A DNA stretch of 64,000 nucleotides from Streptomyces sp. R44 (GTDB lineage: Bacteria > Actinomycetota > Actinomycetes > Streptomycetales > Streptomycetaceae). The translations under genes were made by a program, and so were the position numbers. Positions 1 to 8,268 of the stretch are shown here, one piece after another. A model generated the notes under the pieces. The model saw only the letters and a list, made by a program, of their open reading frames with translations. It made no database searches and was not told where the DNA came from. The stretch covers positions 930,001-994,000 of the forward strand of contig NZ_CP163444.1 of NCBI RefSeq assembly GCF_041053105.1, read 5' to 3'. Position 1 is the first letter of the stretch. Every line of letters begins with the position of its first letter.

Positions 1-148
1 GAAGAAGAAGCCGGCCGAGGCCCGCGCCGTCGTCCAGATCGGCATCGTGATCGGCGGTGCCGACGGCGACTTCGACAAGACCGAGCAGGCCGTCGTGAGG
101 GAGGCGTGCTTCACCCTCGACCTGCCGCCCCACGAGTTCGACCTCTAG
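1..148 (+). CDS. TerB-like tellurite-resistance family protein, C-terminal end
   Basis: Only the last 48 codons lie in the window; the reading frame begins at base 2 and stops at TAG 146-148. The peptide contains the block IGGADGDFDKTEQ followed by REAC, a pattern typical of the TerB fold, in which an acidic D-x-D-x-D cluster binds metal ions. TerB and TerD family members in Streptomyces are small soluble stress or tellurite-resistance proteins, but their exact biochemical role is poorly known. The frame ends 18 bases before the stop of the convergent M56 gene. The upstream part cannot be judged, so domain architecture (TerB alone or TerD-TerB) is open. Confidence 0.75.
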   Translation, partial: KKKPAEARAVVQIGIVIGGADGDFDKTEQAVVREACFTLDLPPHEFDL

Positions 149-165
149 GACCTTCTGAACTCGGG

Positions 166-1095
166 CTACATCGGGGTGGCCGCGCGCAGGACGAGGACGA
201 GCGTGACGGCGGAGTTCGCGGAGGACAGCGCCGACACGGCCGTGCCTGCCGCGGCACCCCAGACGGCCACACCGGCGGCCGTGAAGACCGACGGCCACGC
301 ACGGACCGCCGGGGCCGGCCTCAGGAGCGCCGCCACCCGGCGGGGCACGGGGCCGGCCACGGCGAGCGCGGGAAGCATGGCCGCGAGCGGCCCCCGGGAG
401 GTGAGGGCCGCCTTGCCGATGGCTCGCGCGACGGTACGCCGGCTGCCGACGGCGACGGCCGCCTCCTCGTCCGCCCACCGCTCGGCGGTGTACGTCACGG
501 CCGTGCGCAACGGGCGCAGGAACGGGTTCGCCCGGGCCGCCAGGTGCACCGCCGGCAGATGACGGTGGTGACGGCCGTTCAGATGGGCGCGCTCATGGGC
601 GAAGAGCGCCCTGCGCTCGGCGGAGCTCAGCCCGGCCGGCATCCCCGTGCTGGCCACCACCCGAGCATGGCGGCCGTGCAGCGCGTACGCGTAGGGATCG
701 GCGTCGGGCAGCACCGCGACGGACCTCGTCGGCAGCCCGGCGAGCGCCGCCTCCGCACGCCGACGCACCCGCGCATGGCGCCAGGCCGTCCACCCGCACG
801 AGACGAGCACCGCGAGCAGCGCGGGGATGGCCGCCCTGCCGGCGATCTCGTCGTACGGGACGGCCGCGCGCACCTCGGGGTCCGACCACCCGTCGGGCAG
901 CGGGTTGCCCGGCAGTCGGGCCGTTCCCACGATCACGAGGAGCCCCAGGCACAGGGTGCTGCACACGGCGAGGACGGCGGCGACCGCGACGAGCAGCCGG
1001 GTCGCGGTGCGCGGATGCAGACGCTGCTCCGCGAGGCGGGCGACCGGCCAGGCGGTGAGCGGGAGAACCAGCGGCAGGAAGACGAAAACCCCCAT
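166..1095 (-). CDS. M56 (BlaR1/MecR1-like) membrane metallopeptidase
   Basis: A 309-residue integral membrane protein. It starts with a hydrophobic segment, has further membrane spans near residues 35-55 and 88-102 and at the C-terminus, and carries the zinc-peptidase motif HERAH (an HExxH variant) near residue 166, with an ERWADEEA helix about 40 residues later that can supply the third zinc ligand. M56 peptidases of this type sense a signal at the membrane and cleave a BlaI/MecI repressor. The repressor gene lies immediately upstream (5-base gap), the usual two-gene arrangement. There is no C-terminal penicillin-binding sensor domain, so a beta-lactam signal is not implied. ATG start at 1095. 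Confidence 0.85.
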   Translation of the reverse strand: MGVFVFLPLVLPLTAWPVARLAEQRLHPRTATRLLVAVAAVLAVCSTLCLGLLVIVGTARLPGNPLPDGWSDPEVRAAVPYDEIAGRAAIPALLAVLVSCGWTAWRHARVRRRAEAALAGLPTRSVAVLPDADPYAYALHGRHARVVASTGMPAGLSSAERRALFAHERAHLNGRHHRHLPAVHLAARANPFLRPLRTAVTYTAERWADEEAAVAVGSRRTVARAIGKAALTSRGPLAAMLPALAVAGPVPRRVAALLRPAPAVRAWPSVFTAAGVAVWGAAAGTAVSALSSANSAVTLVLVLRAATPM

Positions 1096-1100
1096 GGCGG

Positions 1101-1517
1101 TCAGTCTTCCCCCTCCTCCGGGGCCTCCTCGGAGACCTCGGCGAGGAGTTCACGCAGCAGTCGCTCGTCGTTCGGCGACAGCGCGGTCACGAAGCTCGCG
1201 AGCACCGCCTCCCGGTCCGCCTCCGCGTCGAGCACCCTCCGCATCCGCAGCGCGGCGAGACCGGCCTCGTCCGCGACGGCCGTCCACACGAAGGACCTCC
1301 CGACGCGTTCCCTGGCGACCGCGCCCTTCGCGTGCAGCCGGGTCAGGATCGTGATGACGGTCGTGTAGGCGAGGTCGCCACCGAGGCGCTCCTGCACCCA
1401 CGCCACGGGCACCGGCTCGGCCGCGCCGCGCAGTACGCCCAGCACCTGGGCCTCCAGCTCGCCCAGCCCTCGTCTGCGCGGAGCGGGATCCGCCCCACCG
1501 CCGTTCCGCTCGACCAC
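1101..1517 (-). CDS. BlaI/MecI-family transcriptional repressor
   Basis: About 138 residues with the winged-helix pattern of BlaI/MecI: GLGELEAQVLGVL, then a helix-turn-helix and the recognition stretch YTTVITILTRLHAKG, followed by an acidic dimerisation helix ending EEAPEEGED. These repressors bind DNA as dimers and are inactivated by proteolysis by the partner M56 protease, encoded directly downstream. The GTG at 1517 is preferred because GGGAGGAC sits about 7 bases upstream; an in-frame ATG at 1574 would add 19 residues of low-complexity sequence. The pair is probably autoregulated, but I found no clear operator. Confidence 0.82.
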   Translation of the reverse strand: MVERNGGGADPAPRRRGLGELEAQVLGVLRGAAEPVPVAWVQERLGGDLAYTTVITILTRLHAKGAVARERVGRSFVWTAVADEAGLAALRMRRVLDAEADREAVLASFVTALSPNDERLLRELLAEVSEEAPEEGED

Positions 1518-1823
1518 GCCGCCCGTCCTCCCGTCCACCGCACCCGGGCCGCCCGCCAGGAGGCGGCGGCCCATCGTACTGACCGGCCTCGGGACCCCGT
1601 CATGCCGATCGCCGCCGTCCTGGTCCTCGGCGCCGAGAAGCTGCCGGAGCTCGCCCGTGCCCTGCGGGGACGGACGATGTCCCGCGGCGCCTCGTTCCCC
1701 CACCCGGCCCCGGAAGTCTCCCGCCCGGCCCCGGAAGCGGATCGCGCAACTCCCCTTCCCCTGCTCCCGGATTGCCGCATTCACCCCGAGATCCGATCCC
1801 GCTTCGGTCATGATGGTCGGGTC
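1518..1823. other. Gene-free divergent region upstream of blaI-like gene
   Basis: This 306-base stretch separates the BlaI-like gene (leftward) from a membrane-protein gene (rightward), so it should carry both promoters. The only structure I can point to is a 14-bp direct repeat, CCCGGCCCCGGAAG, at 1703-1716 and 1723-1736. No convincing -10/-35 pair or BlaI-type inverted repeat was recognised. Confidence 0.4.
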
Positions 1824-2444
1824 ATGCCGACTCACCGCGCCCTCGACCGCCACCGCTCGGCCCGGCGTCGTCCCGCGGGTGGCGCTGCCGTCCGGGCGAT
1901 CGTCCTCGCGCTGGCCGGCACCGCACTGGCCGCAGGACCGCACCATGCGACGACCGACTCCGCCGTCTCCCGGCCCGCTCCGCTCGTCGCCGCAGTGGCC
2001 CTCGGCGCGTGCGCCTACCCGGCCCTGCGCTCCGAGGCGCGTCGCGCGAGCACCGTCGCCGTCACCGCCGCGCAAGCCCTTCTGCCCGGCTGGCTGCAGC
2101 TGACCGGCGCGGAGGTGCCCGCCGCCCGGCTGGACGACCACCCGCGACTCCCGGCGGCCTGGCATCACCAGCCGCCGGCCATGGCCGCGTTGAACCTTCT
2201 CGCCGGCCTCGCTCTGATCCTCCTCGTCCGCGGCTCGGCCGGTCTGCCCGCCCGTCCGACGTATGCGGCGGCCGGCACCGCGCGGCACTGGTGGACGTAC
2301 GTCCCGTACGCCATCAGCCTCATCGTGCGCCGCACGGACGTGCCCCTGCCGATGCCGCGACGGATCCCCCGGCCGGCCGTCGCACTGCCGCGACCGCACG
2401 CGCTCGTGGCCCTGCTGCACCGCGCGCAACCCTGCGCCCCGTGA
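1824..2444 (+). CDS. Hypothetical membrane protein
   Basis: About 206 residues starting at the ATG at 1824. The N-terminus is very basic (several Arg and His), followed by hydrophobic stretches near residues 24-40, 50-65 and 115-135, then an amphipathic, Arg/Pro-rich C-terminus. This suggests two to four membrane spans with a positive inside face. I do not recognise a family. Third-position GC is high, supporting real coding. It is divergent from the BlaI/M56 pair and could be one of its targets, but that is inference from position only. Confidence 0.5.
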   Translation: MPTHRALDRHRSARRRPAGGAAVRAIVLALAGTALAAGPHHATTDSAVSRPAPLVAAVALGACAYPALRSEARRASTVAVTAAQALLPGWLQLTGAEVPAARLDDHPRLPAAWHHQPPAMAALNLLAGLALILLVRGSAGLPARPTYAAAGTARHWWTYVPYAISLIVRRTDVPLPMPRRIPRPAVALPRPHALVALLHRAQPCAP

Positions 2445-2661
2445 CCCCCGCGGAGCGCTCCTCCGCACCCTGCCCTCACGCACGCCTGCGACGTCGGCGT
2501 GCTCTCACCGACATCGGAGTGTCTGCTGTGTATGCCGCACCGGCCGTGCCCGCCGTTCGAAAGCCCTCCGGATCGCTCCCGGCCCCCTCCCCGCACGACG
2601 CGAGGACCCGACCCGACGACCACGACGGGCTCATCGGCCCTCGCACGGAAGGCCACGGCGC

Positions 2662-3432
2662 ATGAGGACCGAAGGAAAGGGAGCGGCGGTGTTGAGGTCG
2701 GGGATCAAGCGGCTCCTGGGACGCACCGGATTCGACATCGTGCGCAGCACCAACAACCGGGGCGGAGTCGACGATTTCATCCCCTTCGAGGCGACCATGC
2801 GGGCTGCGCGGGCAGCCGGGCTCCCGGTCGGGGACTACCTCGACGAGGTCATGAACGGCACCCCCGGCGCCACCCAGTTCACCGTGGACGAGCTGCGCGC
2901 CCTCGGCGTCTTCGCCGCCGCTCCGGAGACGGTGCTGGAGATCGGCCCCGGCTCGGGCCGGTACCTGGAGAAGACGCTGAAGGAGTGTTCGCCCGGCCGC
3001 TACGAGATCTACGAGACGGCAGCGCCCTGGGCCGACTATCTGGTGGACACGTTCAAGGTGCTCGCCCAGCCGACGTCGGAGTGCAGTCTCGCCCCGACAC
3101 CCGACGGGAGCGTCGACCTCGTCCAGGCCCACAAGGTGTTCAACACCGTGACCTTCCTCAGCGCCTCCCGCTACTTCTTCGAGATGGCACGGGTCACGCG
3201 ACCCGGTGGCCGGATCGTCTTCGACGTCATGACGGAGACCTGCCTGGACCCGGCCACGATGCACGCCTGGGCCACACAGGGCGGCGCCGGGCACGACTCC
3301 TACCCGGCCGCCATGCCCCGCCAGACGTGCGTGGACCTCTTCGCGAGCCTCGGCTGCGGCCTGGAGGCCGGCTTCCTGGCCCCCATGGGCTTCGCCTCCA
3401 CCGAGGTGCTCGTCTTCAGGAAGGAGGCCTGA
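2662..3432 (+). CDS. Class I SAM-dependent methyltransferase
   Basis: A 256-residue protein with the SAM-binding motif I VLEIGPGSGRYLEKTL near residue 95, a DLVQAHKVFNT motif IV region and RVTRPGGRIVFDVM typical of post-motif III in class I methyltransferases. The N-terminal part (KRLLGRTGFDIVRS) resembles the leader of sugar or lipid O-methyltransferases found in polysaccharide clusters. The substrate cannot be deduced. Two starts are possible: ATG 2662 (GGAAGG nine bases upstream) or GTG 2689 (GGAAAGGGAG six bases upstream); the latter gives 247 residues. It stands alone, convergent with the GH15 gene. Confidence 0.8.
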   Translation: MRTEGKGAAVLRSGIKRLLGRTGFDIVRSTNNRGGVDDFIPFEATMRAARAAGLPVGDYLDEVMNGTPGATQFTVDELRALGVFAAAPETVLEIGPGSGRYLEKTLKECSPGRYEIYETAAPWADYLVDTFKVLAQPTSECSLAPTPDGSVDLVQAHKVFNTVTFLSASRYFFEMARVTRPGGRIVFDVMTETCLDPATMHAWATQGGAGHDSYPAAMPRQTCVDLFASLGCGLEAGFLAPMGFASTEVLVFRKEA

Positions 3433-3487
3433 CGCACGGCCGGCTCCCCACCACCCTTCGTCCGTACGGGTCTGTCACCAGTCCCCC

Positions 3488-5248
3488 TCACTTCCTGGTC
3501 CGCCCGAGGCGGGCGGCTGTCTCGAGCATCAGCGCGTGGACGAAGGTCTGGGGCAGGTTGCCGCGCAACTGCCGCTGCGCGACGTCGAACTCCTCCGCGT
3601 ACAGGCCCGGCGGGCCGCAGGCGGCCCTGTTGCGTTCGAACCACCGCACCGCCTCGACGTCCTCCCCCTGCTGGAGCTCGGCCATCGCCAGGGCGAAACC
3701 GCACAGCAGGAACGCCCCTTCGGCGTCCTCCAGCGGCCGCCGGTCATGGCGGAACCGGTAGACGAAGTGGTCGCGGGCCAGGTCGGTACGGACCGCTCGC
3801 AGGGTCGCGAGGGTGCGGGGGTCGTCGGCGGGCAGGGCGCCGCGCAGGGCGGGGAGCAGCAGGGCCGCGTCCACACCGTCGTCCGTGGGGGAGCGCTGCC
3901 ACCGTCCTGTCCGGTGCAGGCATGCGGCCGAGGTCTCGGCGACGATCGCGTCGGCGAGGGCCTCCCAGCCGGCAGCGCGTCCGCCGCTCGCCCGGGGTGC
4001 CACGGCGGCGATCGCCCGCAGACCGGCCGCGCACACCAGGCGGCTGTGCGTCCAGTGGTCGGCGTGCAGCTCCCAGATCCCGGCGTCCGGCTCCGCGCGG
4101 CGGGCCGCGATGGCGTCGGCGGCGGTGAGCGCCGCGCGCCAGCCGTCCGCGTCCAGCCGGTCGTGCCGGGCGCCCGCGGCGAGGAGCAGCAGGACCTCGC
4201 CGAACACATCGAGCTGGAACTGGTGGCCGACGCGGTTGCCGACGACGTCGTAGCCACCGGGGTAGCCCGGCAGGTCCAGGTCGCGCCGCTCGGGCACCGC
4301 CCGGCCCGCGGCGGTGTAGGCGGGGGCGAGTCGGGAGCCGTGTTCCAGGAGGCGGGCGGTGACGAAGCGCAGCGAGTCGTCGAGCAGCCGCTGCCCGCCG
4401 GTCGCGGCGGCGGCCTGGCCGACGAAGGCCTGGTCGCGGAGCCACACGTACCGGTAGTCGTAGTTGCGGCCCTGCTCGGCCCGTTCGGGCAGGCTGGTGG
4501 TGGCGGCGGCGACCGTGCCCCCGGCCGTGGAGGTCAGACCGGCCATGACCGCGTACGCGTGCCGGGCATCGCGCCGGCCGAGCGTGCCGGCGAGGTCGGG
4601 CACGCATCCGTCCCAGCCCGCCTCGGTGGCTCGCCACAGTCCGTCGGCCGTCTCCGGTGCCGGCGGCGGCAGGTCGGAGACCTCCAGGACGAGGTCGTGG
4701 TGCGCCCCCGCCTCCAGGGTGACGGTGGTGCACAGTCCCCCCTCGACGGGCCGCGCGTCGGGTGCGCCGCTGAACCGCACGTACAGATCGCCCGCGCGGC
4801 CCGTCCAGCGCCCCTGGTCGTCGCGGCGCGTCTTGCGCATCGGCGCCCTTCCGAAGCCCGCCGCCAGGCTCAGCTCCACGTTCAGCCGGGCTTCGCAGTC
4901 GACGGCCAGGATCCGGCGCAGCACCACGGCGCGATGCGGGTCACCGGGGTGGAGCAGGGCCTCGCGGCATTCGACGATGCCGTCCAGGGTGATCCAGCGG
5001 CTGCGCCAGATGAGGCTGCCCGGCTCGTAGTAGCCGCCCCACACGAAGGGACCGTCGGGGGTGACGCTGTACCAGCCGTCGCCGCCGATCAGCGCGGCGA
5101 AGACGGCATCGTCGTCCCAGGCGGGTGCGCACATCCACACGATGTCGCCGCGCGGCCCGACCAGGGCGCCGCGCTCGCCGTCCGCGAGCAGGGCGTAGTC
5201 CCGCAGCGCGTGCGGGTCGGGTCGACCGCGACGGGCGGGCGAGGTCAT
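3488..5248 (-). CDS. Glycoside hydrolase family 15 protein (glucoamylase/trehalase-like)
   Basis: 586 residues with the full GH15 plan: an N-terminal beta-sandwich (residues ~1-240) and an (alpha/alpha)6 barrel. Visible barrel motifs are YVWLRDQAF near 269, GNRVGHQFQLDVFGE near 325, DAGIWELHADHWTHSRL near 391 (the Glu of GIWE is the expected general acid), and EGAFLLCGFALA near 508 (Glu as general base). GH15 enzymes of actinobacteria hydrolyse alpha-glucosidic bonds in maltodextrin or trehalose; no signal peptide is present, so it should act in the cytoplasm on storage sugar. The ATG at 5248 overlaps the stop of the upstream dehydrogenase gene (ATGA), indicating translational coupling. Confidence 0.85.
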   Translation of the reverse strand: MTSPARRGRPDPHALRDYALLADGERGALVGPRGDIVWMCAPAWDDDAVFAALIGGDGWYSVTPDGPFVWGGYYEPGSLIWRSRWITLDGIVECREALLHPGDPHRAVVLRRILAVDCEARLNVELSLAAGFGRAPMRKTRRDDQGRWTGRAGDLYVRFSGAPDARPVEGGLCTTVTLEAGAHHDLVLEVSDLPPPAPETADGLWRATEAGWDGCVPDLAGTLGRRDARHAYAVMAGLTSTAGGTVAAATTSLPERAEQGRNYDYRYVWLRDQAFVGQAAAATGGQRLLDDSLRFVTARLLEHGSRLAPAYTAAGRAVPERRDLDLPGYPGGYDVVGNRVGHQFQLDVFGEVLLLLAAGARHDRLDADGWRAALTAADAIAARRAEPDAGIWELHADHWTHSRLVCAAGLRAIAAVAPRASGGRAAGWEALADAIVAETSAACLHRTGRWQRSPTDDGVDAALLLPALRGALPADDPRTLATLRAVRTDLARDHFVYRFRHDRRPLEDAEGAFLLCGFALAMAELQQGEDVEAVRWFERNRAACGPPGLYAEEFDVAQRQLRGNLPQTFVHALMLETAARLGRTRK

Positions 5249-8200
5249 CGGCGCATCCCTTCCGGTCCCGCCGCCCGGTGCCACCCACCGACTCGGTGCC
5301 GGTGCTTCCGGAGCCGGGGACGCGGGACCGCCTTCTCGGGATGGTCGGCGGGCAGCGGCCCGTCCAGTGCCAGGGCGAGTGCCTCGGCCAGGTGCAGGGC
5401 GCGGCGGCCGGTCGCGGCTTGCTCGATCTGGGTGCGGCAGCTGAATCCGTCGGCCAGGACGAGGGCGCTGGGCGGCGTGTCGCGCACGGCGGGCAGCACA
5501 CCCTGCTCGGCGATGGTCTGCGACAGGTCGTAGTGCCCTCGCTCGAAGCCGAAGTTGCCGGCCAGGCCGCAGCAGCCCTCGTCGAGCACGTGCGCGTCCA
5601 GACCCGCCCGGCGCATCAGTTCCCGGTCCGGGTCGGTGCTCAGGACGGCGTGCTGGTGGCAGTGGGTCTGCACGGTCGCCGCCCGGGCGATCGCGGGCGG
5701 CCGCCAGCCGTCGGGGGCGTGGCCGAGAAGGTGTTCGGCGAAGGTCCGGGGCTGCGCCGCGAGGCGGGTGATGTCCTGGTCGCCGGAGAGCAGCTCCGGG
5801 GCGTCGGCCCGGAAGACGGCCGTGCAGGAGGGTTCGAGGCCGATGACCGGCGTCCCGGCCTCCAGCCAGGGCCGCAGCACGCGCGTGGTCCGTCTCAGGA
5901 CGCGTCGTGCGGTGGCGAGCTGCCCGGTGGAGATCCACGTCAGACCGCAGCACACCGGCCCGTCCGGCACCGCGACCCGGAAGCCCGCGTCGTCGAGGAC
6001 CTTGATCGCGGCCTCGGCGATGTGCGGGTGGAAGTGGTTGGTGAAGGTGTCCGGCCAGAGCAGCACGGTGCGGGCGTCACGCGGGTCGGGCCGGGTGCCG
6101 CCGGAGCGGCGCCGGGCCGCCTGGAACGACTCGGCGGCGAAGGGCGGTACGTCGCGGCGCGGGTCGACGCCCGCGAGCAGCTTCCCCGCCCGGCCCAGGC
6201 CCGGTGCGTGCAGGACGGCGTTCACGAACGCCGGTGCCGTGCGGGCCAGCCGCGCCCACAGCGGCAGCCAGCCCATGGAGTAGTGGGCGGGTGGGCGCGG
6301 CCGCCCCCGGTAGTGGTGGGCGAGGAACTCGACCTTGTAGGTGGCCATGTCGACCCCGACGGGGCAGTCGGACGTGCAGCCCTTGCAGGACAGGCACAGG
6401 TCGAGCGCGTCGCGGACCTCGGTGGAGCGCCAGCCGCCGGTGACCGGTGAGTCGTCGTGGCCGCCGAGCATCTCGAACAGCAGCCGCGCCCTGCCGCGGG
6501 TGGAGTGCTCCTCCTCACCGGTGGCCCGGTAGGACGGGCACATGACGCCGCCCCGGTGGCTGCGGCAGTTGCCGATGCCCACGCAGCGCAGCACCGCCCG
6601 GCCGAAGTCGTTGCCGTCGTCGGAGTACGCGAAGTGCGTCTCCCGCGGCTCGGGCCGCCAGGCAGCGCCGAGGCGCAGGTCTTCGTCGACGCGGTGCGGG
6701 CGGATGACCTTGCCGGGGTTCATCCGGTCACCCGGGTCGAACAGCGTCTTGACCTCGCCCATCGCTGTCATCAGGGCCGGACCGAACATGCGCGGAAGGA
6801 GCTCGCCGCGGGCCTGCCCGTCGCCGTGCTCGCCCGACAGCAACCCTCCGTACGAGGCCACGAGGTCGGCCGCGTCGAAAAGGAACGCCCGGAACGTCTC
6901 GACGCCCTTGCCGTCGCGCAGCTCGAACGGGATACGGGTGTGCACGCAGCCCTGCCCGAAGTGCCCGTACAGGGAGGCCTGTCGATAGCCGTACCGGTCG
7001 AAGAGCCGTTCCAGATCACGCAGATAGCCGCCCAGCCGCTCCGGGGCCACCGCGGAGTCCTCCCAGCCCTCCCAGGTCTCGGAGCCGTCGGGCGGGCGGG
7101 CGGTCACTCCCAGGCCCGCCTCCCGGGCCCTGAGCATCTCCCGTTCCCGGGCGGGGTCGTCGGAGAGCACCACCCGCGGGTCGTCCTCCTCCCGGCCGAG
7201 CGCCCGCAACAGCGCGTACGCCTGCTCGTCCGCCTGCTCCTTCGTGTCGCCGGTGAACTGGACGAGCAGCCGGCTGTCGCCCTCGGGCAGTCTCGCCAGC
7301 GAGTCCAGATGGGCGTGTTCCTCGCGCATCAGCTGGGCCATGCGCCCGTCGATGGCCTCCAGCCGGGTGGGGCGACTGTGTCCGAGGAGGGCGGGGACGG
7401 CGTCGGCGGCGGCGTGGATGTCGTCGAAGCCCAGGACGAGGAGCGCCTCGGCGGCCGGTACCTCCACCAGCTCCAGCTCGGCCCGCAGGACGGTCACCAG
7501 CGTGCCCTCGCTGCCGACCAGCGCCCGGGCCAGGTCGAAGCCGTTCTCCGGCAGCAGCGAGTCCAGGTTGTATCCCGAGACCCGGCGCGGGATCTTCGGG
7601 TAGCCCTCGCGGATCTCGGCCAGGCAGCGTCCGACGATGTCCTTCAGGTCCTGGTACAGCCGGGCGCGGCCCCCGCCCGCGGCCGTGATCCTCGCGAACT
7701 CCGCCCGGTCCGTACGACCGGCCCAGAACCGGGTTCCCCCGTACGTGAGGACCTCCAGGCGGCGGACGTTGTCGGCGGTCTTGCCGTAGGCCTGCGCGGA
7801 GGCCCCGCAGCTGTTGTTGCCGATCATCCCGCCGAGCGAGCAGTGGCTGTGCGTGGACGGCCTCGGTCCGAACATCAGCTTGTACGGGGCGAGTCGCCGG
7901 TTCAGTTCGTCCAGGACGATGCCCGGCTCGACCACGCAGGTCCGCGCCTCGGGGTCCACCGAAAGGAGCCGGTGGCAGTACTTGGTCCAGTCGACGACCA
8001 CCGCCTCGTTGGTGCACTGGCCCCCGAGGCTGGTCCCGCCCCCGCGGGACAGGACCGGCGCGTCGAACCGGGCGCACACGCCGAGGGCGACGGCGCCGGC
8101 CTCCACCGTGCGCGGCACGACCACCCCGAGGGGGACCTGGCGGTAGTTGGAGCCGTCGGTCGCGTACGCCCCGCGGCTCCCCGGATCGAAGCGGACCTCA

Positions 8201-8265
8201 CCGTCCACCTCGGCCCGCAGGGCTCGTTCGAGTGCGACGAGGTCGACCTCCTGGCTGTGGGGCAT
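5245..8265 (-). CDS. FAD-binding and Fe-S oxidoreductase (D-lactate/glycolate dehydrogenase type)
   Basis: A 1006-residue fusion. The N-terminal ~250 residues form a PCMH-type FAD domain (SRGGGTSLGGQCTNEAVVVD, then SLGGMIGNNSCGA); a C-terminal FAD-linked oxidase lobe follows, with YGHFGQGCVHTRI and SGEHGDGQARGEL. The C-terminal half is a GlpC/DLD-type iron-sulfur module with two 4Fe-4S motifs (first CVGIGNC, second CLSCKGCTSDCPVG) and two cysteine-rich domains (PVCCGLTW and EGCCGLAGNFGFE). Such enzymes oxidise 2-hydroxyacids, mainly D-lactate or glycolate, and pass electrons to the respiratory chain. It lies between a TPP oxidase (3-base gap) and a GH15 gene (4-base overlap) in one operon. 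ATG start at 8265. Confidence 0.88.
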   Translation of the reverse strand: MPHSQEVDLVALERALRAEVDGEVRFDPGSRGAYATDGSNYRQVPLGVVVPRTVEAGAVALGVCARFDAPVLSRGGGTSLGGQCTNEAVVVDWTKYCHRLLSVDPEARTCVVEPGIVLDELNRRLAPYKLMFGPRPSTHSHCSLGGMIGNNSCGASAQAYGKTADNVRRLEVLTYGGTRFWAGRTDRAEFARITAAGGGRARLYQDLKDIVGRCLAEIREGYPKIPRRVSGYNLDSLLPENGFDLARALVGSEGTLVTVLRAELELVEVPAAEALLVLGFDDIHAAADAVPALLGHSRPTRLEAIDGRMAQLMREEHAHLDSLARLPEGDSRLLVQFTGDTKEQADEQAYALLRALGREEDDPRVVLSDDPAREREMLRAREAGLGVTARPPDGSETWEGWEDSAVAPERLGGYLRDLERLFDRYGYRQASLYGHFGQGCVHTRIPFELRDGKGVETFRAFLFDAADLVASYGGLLSGEHGDGQARGELLPRMFGPALMTAMGEVKTLFDPGDRMNPGKVIRPHRVDEDLRLGAAWRPEPRETHFAYSDDGNDFGRAVLRCVGIGNCRSHRGGVMCPSYRATGEEEHSTRGRARLLFEMLGGHDDSPVTGGWRSTEVRDALDLCLSCKGCTSDCPVGVDMATYKVEFLAHHYRGRPRPPAHYSMGWLPLWARLARTAPAFVNAVLHAPGLGRAGKLLAGVDPRRDVPPFAAESFQAARRRSGGTRPDPRDARTVLLWPDTFTNHFHPHIAEAAIKVLDDAGFRVAVPDGPVCCGLTWISTGQLATARRVLRRTTRVLRPWLEAGTPVIGLEPSCTAVFRADAPELLSGDQDITRLAAQPRTFAEHLLGHAPDGWRPPAIARAATVQTHCHQHAVLSTDPDRELMRRAGLDAHVLDEGCCGLAGNFGFERGHYDLSQTIAEQGVLPAVRDTPPSALVLADGFSCRTQIEQAATGRRALHLAEALALALDGPLPADHPEKAVPRPRLRKHRHRVGGWHRAAGPEGMRR

Positions 8266-8268
8266 GGG

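Noticed and set aside
5125..8201. Several long open frames on the plus strand across the dehydrogenase region
   Set aside because: They are antisense shadows caused by high GC; the minus strand shows complete FAD, Fe-S and GH15 motifs.
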